Of a stretch of 64,000 nt of DNA, positions 8,441 to 16,104 are shown piece by piece (position 1 is the first letter of the stretch; each line of letters begins with the position of its first letter). The notes under the pieces are model-generated. The model saw only the letters and a program-made list of their open reading frames with translations. It was not told the origin of the DNA and ran no database searches. The DNA is from Avichristensenella sp031549905 (GTDB lineage Bacteria; Bacillota; Clostridia; Christensenellales; Aristaeellaceae): assembly GCA_031549905.1 (NCBI GenBank), contig JAVBPC010000012.1, positions 1-64,000 of the forward strand. Direction: 5' to 3'. Both the position numbers and the translations under genes were made by a program.

Positions 8441-10351
8441 ATGAAACGCACACTAGCATGGCTGCTGGCACTGGTACTGGCACTTTCCATGGCGGGCGGC
8501 GCATTGGCATCGGAGGGCGGGTACCTTACCACCTACAAAACCTATTTCTCCCGCGCCTATGCATCGTTTAACTACTACGGATCGGCCTACACCACGGTTA
8601 CGGGCATCACGGCCAACACCATCGATGGCCTTGTGGAGCCGGACAAGTACGGCGTGTACGCCCCCTCCATGGCGGAATCGTGGACGGTGAACGATGATTA
8701 CACGGTGTGGACATTCAAAATCCGCGAAGGCATCCACTGGGTGGATTACACCGGCGCGGAAACCGAATACGAAGTCACTGCCGAGGACTTCGTCGACGGC
8801 ATCCGCTATATCTCTGATCCACTGAACGGCGCGTACTCGCTGCGCGTAGTGCGCAACCTGATTGAGGGCATGTACGACTACTATTGGCTGCTGGATGATA
8901 TCGACAGCGGCGAAGTCACCGACCAGAAGCGTGAAGATGTCGTGGCCTCCTTTGATGAGGCGGTCGGCGTCAAGGCGCTGGATGCATACACGGTAGAATA
9001 CACGCTTACATCAAGCGCCCCGTATTTCCTTTCCCTGATTGAAAGCAGCATGCTGCTGCTGCCGGTTGAGTATCAGTTCATGCTGGAAAAGGGCGATGAT
9101 TTCGGCGTGGATAACAAGAACCTGCTCTACTGCGGCGCGTATTACATCTCGCACTTTGAGCGCGACAAGGCGATTACGCTGACCAAAAACCCGCACTACT
9201 GGGACAAGGATAACGTGCATGTGGAAACCGTCGAATACCAGATCATCCCGGAAGGCACGACCTCCCTGGAGATGTTCAAGCGCGGCGAAATCCACAACAC
9301 CAGCGTGGAATCCGAAGAATACCTCTCCCTGAAGAATACCGAATGGGGCGATAAGCTGATCCCCAACGAGTACAGCCTTTCCACCAACTACCTGTGGCTT
9401 GACTTTGTGGGCGCAAACAGCGAGTTTCGCACCTTCGTACAGAATGAAAACTTCCGCAAGGCATTGCAGTATGCGGTGCAGCGCGTGTCGCTGGCGTCGC
9501 TGCGCGAGCCGGTTGACCCCAGCCGCCTAGTCAGGAACACCATCAACGCCGAGGGCGCGATCTTTGACAGCGAAGGCAAGGACTACACCGAGTATGAGCC
9601 GCTTGCCTCCATCCGGGCAACCGACTACAGCGCCGATCCGGAAGCTGCCCGCCGCTACATGGAGGCCGCTATCGCCGAGCTGTGCGATGACAAGGGCAAC
9701 ATCATCGGCGTAGAAGCCGGCAAGGTTGATTACCTGCCCGTGATTTCCACGCAAATTGACGGCAAACTGCCGGTAACGCTGATCTACGTCGGCACCGATG
9801 ACGAAAGCGAGATCATCCTGGCGCAGCTGTTTGAGGCAATGGTGGAGCAGGCCATCGGCACCGACTACATCGATGTGGTGCTGGCGTTTGATACCAGCGG
9901 CAGCTTCTACAGCACCGTCGGCGGCAGCAACAGCGGCCCCTTCAACTATGATATCTACTGGGATTCCCTCTCCACCGGATACGCGGACCCCGCAGGCATC
10001 CTCACGCGCATCACCTCCGACGGCGTGGAGAACGTTGGCGACTATGACGTACCGGAATACGACGCGCTGATCGAAAAGGCGCTGAACGCCGCAACCTTTG
10101 AAGAAAGGCTTCAGTACTTCGCGGAGGCGGAAGCCTACCTGCTGGAAGGCGCGTACATGCTGCCCGTGATCTCCAGCCTGCGCGGGTATCACCTGTCCTA
10201 CGCCGTGCCGTTTACTGAGCCGCGCACCATGTACGGCAACAGCAAGTTCAAGGGCATGCAGGTGCAGGATAAGCCCATCACGCTGGAAGAATATGGCAAG
10301 CTGTACGAACAGTGGTCCGCGGAGCGCGATGCGGCGCTAGCAAACCAATAA
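8441..10351 (+). CDS. Oligopeptide ABC transporter substrate-binding protein (SBP family 5)
   Basis: A 636-residue exported OppA/DppA-type binding protein. The signal peptide (MKRTLAWLLALVLALSMAGG, cut near GALAS) lacks a lipobox Cys. Family features include DYTVWTFKIREGIHWVD and the closing EAEAYLLEGAYMLPV. AGGAGG lies about 10 nt before the ATG. It is the first gene of an operon with two permeases and a fused ATPase, and is separated from them by a hairpin at 10372-10404. The leader 8289-8440 holds a TATAAA at 8384-8389 and a small dyad CCGCA-CATT-TGCGG at 8361-8374, where a regulator could bind; neither is certain. The peptide or other ligand is unknown. Confidence 0.93.
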   Translation: MKRTLAWLLALVLALSMAGGALASEGGYLTTYKTYFSRAYASFNYYGSAYTTVTGITANTIDGLVEPDKYGVYAPSMAESWTVNDDYTVWTFKIREGIHWVDYTGAETEYEVTAEDFVDGIRYISDPLNGAYSLRVVRNLIEGMYDYYWLLDDIDSGEVTDQKREDVVASFDEAVGVKALDAYTVEYTLTSSAPYFLSLIESSMLLLPVEYQFMLEKGDDFGVDNKNLLYCGAYYISHFERDKAITLTKNPHYWDKDNVHVETVEYQIIPEGTTSLEMFKRGEIHNTSVESEEYLSLKNTEWGDKLIPNEYSLSTNYLWLDFVGANSEFRTFVQNENFRKALQYAVQRVSLASLREPVDPSRLVRNTINAEGAIFDSEGKDYTEYEPLASIRATDYSADPEAARRYMEAAIAELCDDKGNIIGVEAGKVDYLPVISTQIDGKLPVTLIYVGTDDESEIILAQLFEAMVEQAIGTDYIDVVLAFDTSGSFYSTVGGSNSGPFNYDIYWDSLSTGYADPAGILTRITSDGVENVGDYDVPEYDALIEKALNAATFEERLQYFAEAEAYLLEGAYMLPVISSLRGYHLSYAVPFTEPRTMYGNSKFKGMQVQDKPITLEEYGKLYEQWSAERDAALANQ

Positions 10352-10371
10352 TACCCGACCAGGTAGCAAAA

Positions 10372-10410
10372 GCCGTCCCGCCCCCATTTGCGGGGTGGGA
10401 CGGCGCTTTT
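10372..10410 (+). terminator. Intrinsic terminator or attenuator between binding protein and permeases
   Basis: A 13-bp stem (10372-10384 with 10392-10404, one G-T pair), a 7-nt loop and only four T residues (10407-10410). The ribosome site of the next gene begins directly after. The short T-run suggests partial read-through, which would give more binding protein than permease. Confidence 0.75.
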
Positions 10411-10423
10411 AGGGGGGATCGCT

Positions 10424-11359
10424 TTGACCAAGTACATCCTCAAGCGGACGCTGCGTTCGCTGATTACGGTCATCATCGTATTCTTCGTGGTGTTCATGCT
10501 GCTTCGGTTCATGCCGCTCAACGGGTATTTTTCCGATGAGATGATCAAGGAAACCGACGCGGCCACGCGCATGTCCTACCTGCGCAACCAGGGGCTGCTG
10601 GATCACCCGCTGGCGCAGCTGTGGCGGTTCGTGAAGAATCTTTTCCACGGCGAGCTTGGGCGGAGCCTTACGGTGTATCCCAAGGTGCCCATACTGACGC
10701 TGCTGAAAGAGAAAATACCGGTTACTGCGGCGTTTGGCTTTTCCAGCATGCTGCTGGGAATTGTGGCGGGTGTTTCGCTGGGGCTTTTGATGGTGCGCTG
10801 GAAGGATCGCTGGGGTGACCGGCTGGGCACCGGCTATATCCTGGTGGTGCGTGCGGTGCCGAACCTGATTTATCTGTTTTTTATCCAGGTGTGGGTTTCC
10901 AGGTGGTTCAACCTGCCGCTTGTGTACTACAAGAACAGGCCGGAATCATGGATTTTGCCGCTGATCTGCCTGGCGCTTGGCAGCATCGCGTGGTACGCGC
11001 TGTGGCTGCGGCGCTTCATGGTGGATGAAGAGAACAAGGACTATGTGAAGTTCGCGCAGGTGAAAGGCCTTTCCAAAAAGGCGGTGCTGCAAAAGCATGT
11101 GTTCAGCAACGCGATCATTCCGCTGGTCATCTACCTGCCCAGCGACCTGCTGTTCATTATTTCAGGCTCCCTGGTGATTGAAAACCTGTACGCCATCCCC
11201 GGCACCGGCGGGCTGCTGACCACCGCGATCAGAAACCAGGATAACAATCTTGTTCAGGTGCTGGTGCTGATGTACGCGGTGCTGTCCGTGCTCGGCGTGT
11301 TCCTGGGCGACCTGCTGATCGCGTTCGTTGACCCGCGCATCAAGCTGACGGAGGAGTAG
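10424..11359 (+). CDS. Oligopeptide ABC transporter permease (OppB/DppB type)
   Basis: A 311-residue integral membrane permease forming half of the import channel. The first helix (LRSLITVIIVFFVVFMLLRF) and the BPD_transp_1 core with the EAA-like loop (FAQVKGLSKKAVLQKHVF) are typical. The C-terminal IAFVDPRIKL is the usual OppB ending. The start is TTG 10424, because AGGGGGG stands 6 nt before it; an upstream ATG at 10388 falls inside the terminator stem. The next gene begins 3 nt after the stop. Confidence 0.9.
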   Translation: MTKYILKRTLRSLITVIIVFFVVFMLLRFMPLNGYFSDEMIKETDAATRMSYLRNQGLLDHPLAQLWRFVKNLFHGELGRSLTVYPKVPILTLLKEKIPVTAAFGFSSMLLGIVAGVSLGLLMVRWKDRWGDRLGTGYILVVRAVPNLIYLFFIQVWVSRWFNLPLVYYKNRPESWILPLICLALGSIAWYALWLRRFMVDEENKDYVKFAQVKGLSKKAVLQKHVFSNAIIPLVIYLPSDLLFIISGSLVIENLYAIPGTGGLLTTAIRNQDNNLVQVLVLMYAVLSVLGVFLGDLLIAFVDPRIKLTEE

Positions 11360-11362
11360 CAT

Positions 11363-12304
11363 ATGGAAGATACGGCAAAACGCCCGGTCACGCTGGACCC
11401 GCTGAAGTTCCGGGCGGCGGTGTTCGATAGCCTGCAAAGCGAAGAAACGGGCTTTTCCAACTATTCCTATTGGCGGTCCACTTTGCGCACATTCTTCAAG
11501 AACAAGGCGGTGCTTCTGCTGGTCATCATGATCGGCGCGTTGATCGTGATGAGCTTCGTTTATCCGCTGGTATCGAAAGTAAACCCCACCAAGGTAAGCC
11601 TGATGCCGCTGGAATGGAACCAGCGCCCAAGCAAAGACCATTTCTTCGGCACAGATACGCTGGGCCGCGATATCTGGGCCAGGGCGTGGTACGGCGCGAG
11701 AAACTCCTTCCTGCTGGCATTCTGCATCGCACTGTCCGATGTGGGCATCGGCATGATCGCGGGTTCCCTTTGGGGCTACAACAAGAAGCTTGACCCCATC
11801 ATGACAGAAATTTACAACATCATCACCAACATTCCGTCCACGGTGTATCTGGTGCTGCTGGCATACATCATGAACACCAGCTTTCTTACGCTGTTCATCG
11901 CGATGGCATCCCGCGGGTGGATTGTGGAAGCCAGGTTTTTCCGAAACCGCATCCTGTCCATCCGCGACAGCGAGTATATCGTGGCGTCCAAGTGCCTTGG
12001 CACGCCGATGCGCCGCATCGTCACCAAGAATATCATCCCGCACATCATCAGCCTGATCATCATGGAGGCCGCGCTGTGCATCCCCTACTCCATCGGGTCG
12101 GAGGTATTCCTTGGGTTCGTGGGCGTGGGGCTGCCGGTGGATGCGATCACGCTGGGCAACATCGTAAACCAGGGGCGCGCGTCGTTTACGCTGCACCCGT
12201 ACCAGATGCTGCTGCCGACGGTCATCCTGTGCATCATTACGGTCGCGTTCTATGTGATTGGCAACAAGTTTGCCGACGCGTCAGACCCGCGCAACCATGT
12301 GTAA
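11363..12304 (+). CDS. Oligopeptide ABC transporter permease (OppC/DppC type)
   Basis: The second permease (313 residues) of the same importer. An N-terminal OppC-type segment is followed by a helix near residues 50-72, the periplasmic GTDTLGRDIWARAWYGARNS signature of OppC proteins, and the EAA loop around ASKCLGTPMRRIVTKNIIP. GGAGG in the end of the preceding gene serves as ribosome site. The ATPase gene starts 12 nt downstream. Confidence 0.93.
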   Translation: MEDTAKRPVTLDPLKFRAAVFDSLQSEETGFSNYSYWRSTLRTFFKNKAVLLLVIMIGALIVMSFVYPLVSKVNPTKVSLMPLEWNQRPSKDHFFGTDTLGRDIWARAWYGARNSFLLAFCIALSDVGIGMIAGSLWGYNKKLDPIMTEIYNIITNIPSTVYLVLLAYIMNTSFLTLFIAMASRGWIVEARFFRNRILSIRDSEYIVASKCLGTPMRRIVTKNIIPHIISLIIMEAALCIPYSIGSEVFLGFVGVGLPVDAITLGNIVNQGRASFTLHPYQMLLPTVILCIITVAFYVIGNKFADASDPRNHV

Positions 12305-12316
12305 GGAGGGGATAGC

Positions 12317-14332
12317 ATGCAAGGCCACACAAATCCCCTGATTTTCTCCGCCAAAGATGTGGAGATTCAGTTCACGCTGCGCGGCAAAACGCTGACGGCC
12401 GTGCGCGGCGCTTCCCTTGACCTGTACGAGGGTGAAACGCTGGCGATCGTCGGCGAGTCCGGCTGCGGCAAAAGCGTGTTCACCAAGTCATTCATCGGCA
12501 TGCTGGATAAGAACGGGCAGGTTACCGGCGGTCAGCTGCTGTACCGCGATGACGACCTGACAAAATACAAAACTGAGGATGAATGGCTGAAAATACGCGG
12601 CAAAAAGATTGCCATGGTGTTTCAGGATCCGATGACCAGCCTGAACCCCGTGCGCACCATCGGTGAACAGATTACCGAGGTCATCCAGTGGCATTTCGGC
12701 ACGGAACATGACCTGGCGAAAGCAGAGGCCATTGAGCTGCTCAAGCGCGTGGGCATCGCGGATGCCGAATTCCGCTACAAGCAGTATCCGCACGAGTTTT
12801 CCGGCGGGATGCGCCAGCGCGTGGTCATTGCCACGGCGATTGCCTGCCGCCCGGAAATCCTGATCTGCGATGAGCCGACCACCGCGCTGGATGTGACCGT
12901 GCAGGCGCAGATCCTAAAACTCATCCGCGAACTGCAGCGGGAATTGAAGATGACCGTCATTTACATCACGCACGACCTTGGCGTGGTGGCGAACGTGGCG
13001 GACTGGGTCAGCGTGATGTACGCCGGGCAAATCATCGAATACGGCACCGTGCGCGAGGTCTTTTCATCCCCCACGCATCCGTATACCAAGGCGCTGCTGC
13101 AATCCCTTCCGCAGTTGGGCATCAAGGGGCAGGCGCTGTATTCCATCAAAGGCACACCGCCCAGCCTGTACAAGCAAATTCGCGGCGATGCCTTCGCCCC
13201 GCGCAACCCGGATGCCATGGAGATCGACTTTGAGGAAGAGCCGCCCGTCTTCTGGGCTTCCGACACCCATTACGCAAAAACATGGCTGCTGCACCCCATG
13301 GCGGCGGATTACGCCAAATCCCTTGCGGAAAAGGCGAAACAGGACAGCGTAGCCGACACGGAAACAGCAAAGCCTTTCACCTACGACGGCGCGGAAAAGT
13401 TGCTGTCCGTGAACAACCTTTCGGTCACATTTAGGCTCGGCAGTAAGGCTTTCCGCGCGGTGGATGATGTCAGCTTTGATATTTTCAAAGGCGAAACGTT
13501 TTCGCTGGTGGGTGAATCCGGCTCCGGCAAAACCACCATCGGCCGCGCCATCATGCGCATATACGGCAAGGTAGACGGCAACATCACCTTCAAGGGCGAA
13601 TCCATCCGGGGCAAGCTAAACCGGCAGACGGATCAAAAGCTGCGCATGGAAATGCAGATGATCTTCCAGGACCCGATGGCTTCGCTGAATGAGCGCGCGA
13701 AGGTGGACTACATCATTTCCGAGGGACTGTACAACTACCATCTGTTCGACAACGAGGCGGACCGCCTGGAAAAAGTGGAAAAGATCATGGCCGAGGTCGG
13801 TCTGTCCCAGGAGTTTGCCTCCCGCTTCCCGCACGAGTTTTCCGGCGGGCAGCGGCAGCGCATCGGCATCGCAAGAAGCCTTGTGATGGGGCCCGACTTC
13901 ATTGTGGCGGATGAGCCGATCTCCGCACTGGATGTCTCCATCCGCGCGCAGGTGATCAACCTGCTGAACAAGCTAAAGCAAGAGCGCTCGCTGACGTACC
14001 TGTTCATCGCACATGATCTGTCGGTGGTGCGGTTCATTTCAGACCGCATCGCGGTGATCAACCGGGGGCGCATCGTGGAGCTTGCCGCGTGCGATGAGCT
14101 GTTTGCGCACCCGCTGCACCCGTACACGAAGGCGCTGCTGTCCTCCGTCCCCTACCCCGACCCCGAGGTGGAGCGCGGCAAAGAGCTGCTGATCTACGAT
14201 CATTCCATGCACAATTACACCAAGGATAAGCCCGTCTGGACGGAGATCACCGCCGGGCATTTCATCCTGGCAAACCAGTATGAGCTGGATATCTACCGGA
14301 AGGAGATTCAGCAGTCGTGGATGCCGCACTGA
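12317..14332 (+). CDS. Fused OppD-OppF oligopeptide ABC transporter ATPase
   Basis: A 671-residue protein carrying both nucleotide-binding domains of a peptide importer, normally made as separate OppD and OppF chains of about 330 residues each. Domain 1: Walker A GESGCGKS near 45, signature FSGGMRQR near 160, Walker B ILICDEPTTALD near 182. Domain 2: Walker A GESGSGKT near 400, signature FSGGQRQR near 507, Walker B FIVADEPISALD near 530. The Opp-type C-terminal extension after domain 1 (SLPQLGIKGQALYSIKGTPP) remains, but the Cys cluster often seen there is not present. AAGGAGGGG lies before the ATG. The last 16 nt overlap the following gene. Confidence 0.95.
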   Translation: MQGHTNPLIFSAKDVEIQFTLRGKTLTAVRGASLDLYEGETLAIVGESGCGKSVFTKSFIGMLDKNGQVTGGQLLYRDDDLTKYKTEDEWLKIRGKKIAMVFQDPMTSLNPVRTIGEQITEVIQWHFGTEHDLAKAEAIELLKRVGIADAEFRYKQYPHEFSGGMRQRVVIATAIACRPEILICDEPTTALDVTVQAQILKLIRELQRELKMTVIYITHDLGVVANVADWVSVMYAGQIIEYGTVREVFSSPTHPYTKALLQSLPQLGIKGQALYSIKGTPPSLYKQIRGDAFAPRNPDAMEIDFEEEPPVFWASDTHYAKTWLLHPMAADYAKSLAEKAKQDSVADTETAKPFTYDGAEKLLSVNNLSVTFRLGSKAFRAVDDVSFDIFKGETFSLVGESGSGKTTIGRAIMRIYGKVDGNITFKGESIRGKLNRQTDQKLRMEMQMIFQDPMASLNERAKVDYIISEGLYNYHLFDNEADRLEKVEKIMAEVGLSQEFASRFPHEFSGGQRQRIGIARSLVMGPDFIVADEPISALDVSIRAQVINLLNKLKQERSLTYLFIAHDLSVVRFISDRIAVINRGRIVELAACDELFAHPLHPYTKALLSSVPYPDPEVERGKELLIYDHSMHNYTKDKPVWTEITAGHFILANQYELDIYRKEIQQSWMPH

Positions 14333-14757
14333 AAAAGCAGTATATCCGGCTAATCTACAGCAAGGGGTTCCGTTATCTGTCAACGGCGCTGGTGATTTGC
14401 GCGCTGGTCGGCGGCATCTACGGGTCGCACCCGCATTTCATCTTTGCGCTGTGCGCGGCCGGGGCGGTGCTGATCGGCTGGGGATGGGCCATTTACCTGC
14501 GGTCCACCGGCATGCGGCTGTTTGTGCTGAATCGGGGGCGCGCCAAAAAGCGCATCCCCTATGTGCACCAGCGGTTCAAGGGCGCGCCGCCACACAGGCC
14601 TGCGTTCCTAAAGGACTATCGCGATTTCGATGATGACCTGACCAGCGCCACGGCAATAGATGAAACGGTGTTCAGCAAAAAGGACGCGGAAAGGGCGCGC
14701 ATGCTGGCCAGCGTGCTGTGCGGCGCGCTGGTGATCGCGCTGTCGTTCGTTTTATAA
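14317..14757 (+). CDS. Small three-helix membrane protein of unknown function
   Basis: A 146-residue protein that I do not recognise. Hydrophobic segments lie near residues 15-32, 37-55 and 128-146, with a basic loop between the second and third (RAKKRIPYVHQRFKG). The start is GTG 14317, inside the end of the fused ATPase gene, with AGGAG 11 nt before it; the overlap implies coupled translation. Its position in the operon suggests an accessory of the peptide transporter, but nothing in the sequence shows a function. Confidence 0.7.
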   Translation: MDAALKKQYIRLIYSKGFRYLSTALVICALVGGIYGSHPHFIFALCAAGAVLIGWGWAIYLRSTGMRLFVLNRGRAKKRIPYVHQRFKGAPPHRPAFLKDYRDFDDDLTSATAIDETVFSKKDAERARMLASVLCGALVIALSFVL

Positions 14758-14790
14758 AACTCACTCTGCACCATATAACAAGGAGCATCT

Positions 14791-15927
14791 ATGCGGATTC
14801 AGAATGGCATCCTGCTCACCATGGAGGGCGAGCGGTTTGAAAGCGGCTATGTGGACTTTGCAAACGGCGTCATCACGGGATATGGACGCATGAGCGATGC
14901 CCCCGCCTGCGATGGCGAGGTACTTGACGCGGAGGGCGGGTACATCCTGCCGGGGTTCATCGACGCGCATACACACATCGGCCTGTCGGAAGAAGGCCTT
15001 CGCTGGGAAGGCGAAGACTGCAACGAAACCACCGACCCCGTGACCCCCGACATGCGCGCGGTGGATGGCTTTAACCCGCTGGATACCGCAATCCCCAAGG
15101 CGCGCGCGGCGGGCGTGACGACCGCGCTGGTTTCGCCTGGCAGCACGAATGTCATCGGCGGGCAGATTGCCGCGATCAAGCTTTCCGGCAGCAATGTGGA
15201 AAAAATGGTGCTGAAAGCCCCCTGCGCGATCAAGTTTGCGCTGGGCGAAAACCCAAAGCGAAATTATGGCGAAAACAAGGGCAGAACGCCGATGACCCGC
15301 ATGGCGACCGCCGCAATCATGCGCCGAACACTGACAAAGGCGCAGCGGTACCTTGCGCGCAAGGATGCAGGCGAAGACATCTACGAGCCCGATATGGAAG
15401 CGCTGATCCCGCTGCTCCGGCGGGAAATTCCCGCACACTTTCACGCACACCGGGGCGATGATATCCTGACCGCCGTTCGCATCGCGGGCGAGTTCAATCT
15501 GCGCTATGCCATCCTGCACGCAACGGGCGCGGCATCCGTTCTTTCCGAAATCGCGGGGGCGGATACCATTTCCATTGTCGGGCCTTCTCTGGGACCGGCG
15601 AGCAAGCCCGAAACGCAGGGCACATCGTTTGGAACGGCGGCGATCCTGCATAGCGCGGGCATGGATGTCGCCATCACCACGGACCATGATGTCACGCCGC
15701 TGTGGATGCTGCCCATATTTGCCGCCATGTGCGTGCGGGAAGGATTGGATGAAGAAGCCGCGCTGCGTGCGATCACGCTGAACGCCGCCCGGGTCGGGGG
15801 CATTGACGCGCGGGTCGGCTCTATCCGCGCCGGTAAGGATGCCGACATCGCGGTATTCACCGGGCATCCTTTTCACTACATGACGAAAACACGCGCCGTG
15901 TTTATCAATGGGGTTCGCACGGTATAA
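14791..15927 (+). CDS. Amidohydrolase family protein
   Basis: A 378-residue metal-dependent hydrolase of the amidohydrolase superfamily, near the imidazolonepropionase/dipeptidase-like groups. Metal-binding DAHTHIG is near residue 54. Further candidate ligands are HAHRGDD near 212 and ILHATGA near 236, and the late Asp lies in TTDHDVTPLW near 292. The closing segment VGSIRAGKDADIAVFTGHP is the family's usual return to the small beta domain. AAGGAG lies 5 nt before ATG. As the last gene of the peptide-uptake operon it may hydrolyse an imported peptide or amide; this is inferred from position. Confidence 0.9.
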   Translation: MRIQNGILLTMEGERFESGYVDFANGVITGYGRMSDAPACDGEVLDAEGGYILPGFIDAHTHIGLSEEGLRWEGEDCNETTDPVTPDMRAVDGFNPLDTAIPKARAAGVTTALVSPGSTNVIGGQIAAIKLSGSNVEKMVLKAPCAIKFALGENPKRNYGENKGRTPMTRMATAAIMRRTLTKAQRYLARKDAGEDIYEPDMEALIPLLRREIPAHFHAHRGDDILTAVRIAGEFNLRYAILHATGAASVLSEIAGADTISIVGPSLGPASKPETQGTSFGTAAILHSAGMDVAITTDHDVTPLWMLPIFAAMCVREGLDEEAALRAITLNAARVGGIDARVGSIRAGKDADIAVFTGHPFHYMTKTRAVFINGVRTV

Positions 15928-15963
15928 AGCCCGTTCATAAGCCCACCCGCAATAGTACTGCCG

Positions 15964-16004
15964 CATTGCCGCTTGTCACCGCATGACAGGCGGCAATGTT
16001 TGTT
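15964..16004 (+). terminator. Intrinsic terminator of the oligopeptide operon
   Basis: A 15-bp stem (15964-15978 with 15984-15998, one G-T pair), a 5-nt loop, then TTTGTT. It separates the peptide operon from the Hsp70-like cassette. Confidence 0.9.
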
Positions 16005-16019
16005 CATAGGTTCTCATTC

Positions 16020-16050
16020 TACAAAATGTAAAATATTATTACATTTTGTA
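16020..16050 (+). promoter_or_regulatory. Operator candidate: 12-bp perfect inverted repeat at the -35 box
   Basis: Arms TACAAAATGTAA (16020-16031) and TTACATTTTGTA (16039-16050) are exact reverse complements around a 7-nt AT spacer. Each arm is itself a dyad of the form TACA-N3-TGTA, so this may be two operator sites. It ends on the base before the -35 box at 16051. The XRE regulator at 18301 is the obvious candidate binder, by position only. Confidence 0.75.
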
Positions 16051-16079
16051 TTGACAATATTTCCCAGCCCGTGTACAAT
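16051..16079 (+). promoter_or_regulatory. Near-consensus sigma-A promoter of the Hsp70/HerA cassette
   Basis: TTGACA (16051-16056), 17-nt spacer, TACAAT (16074-16079). Start of transcription is expected near 16086, giving a leader of about 20 nt. Confidence 0.9.
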
Positions 16080-16104
16080 ACTACATGAAGCGGGAGGGTG
16101 CACC

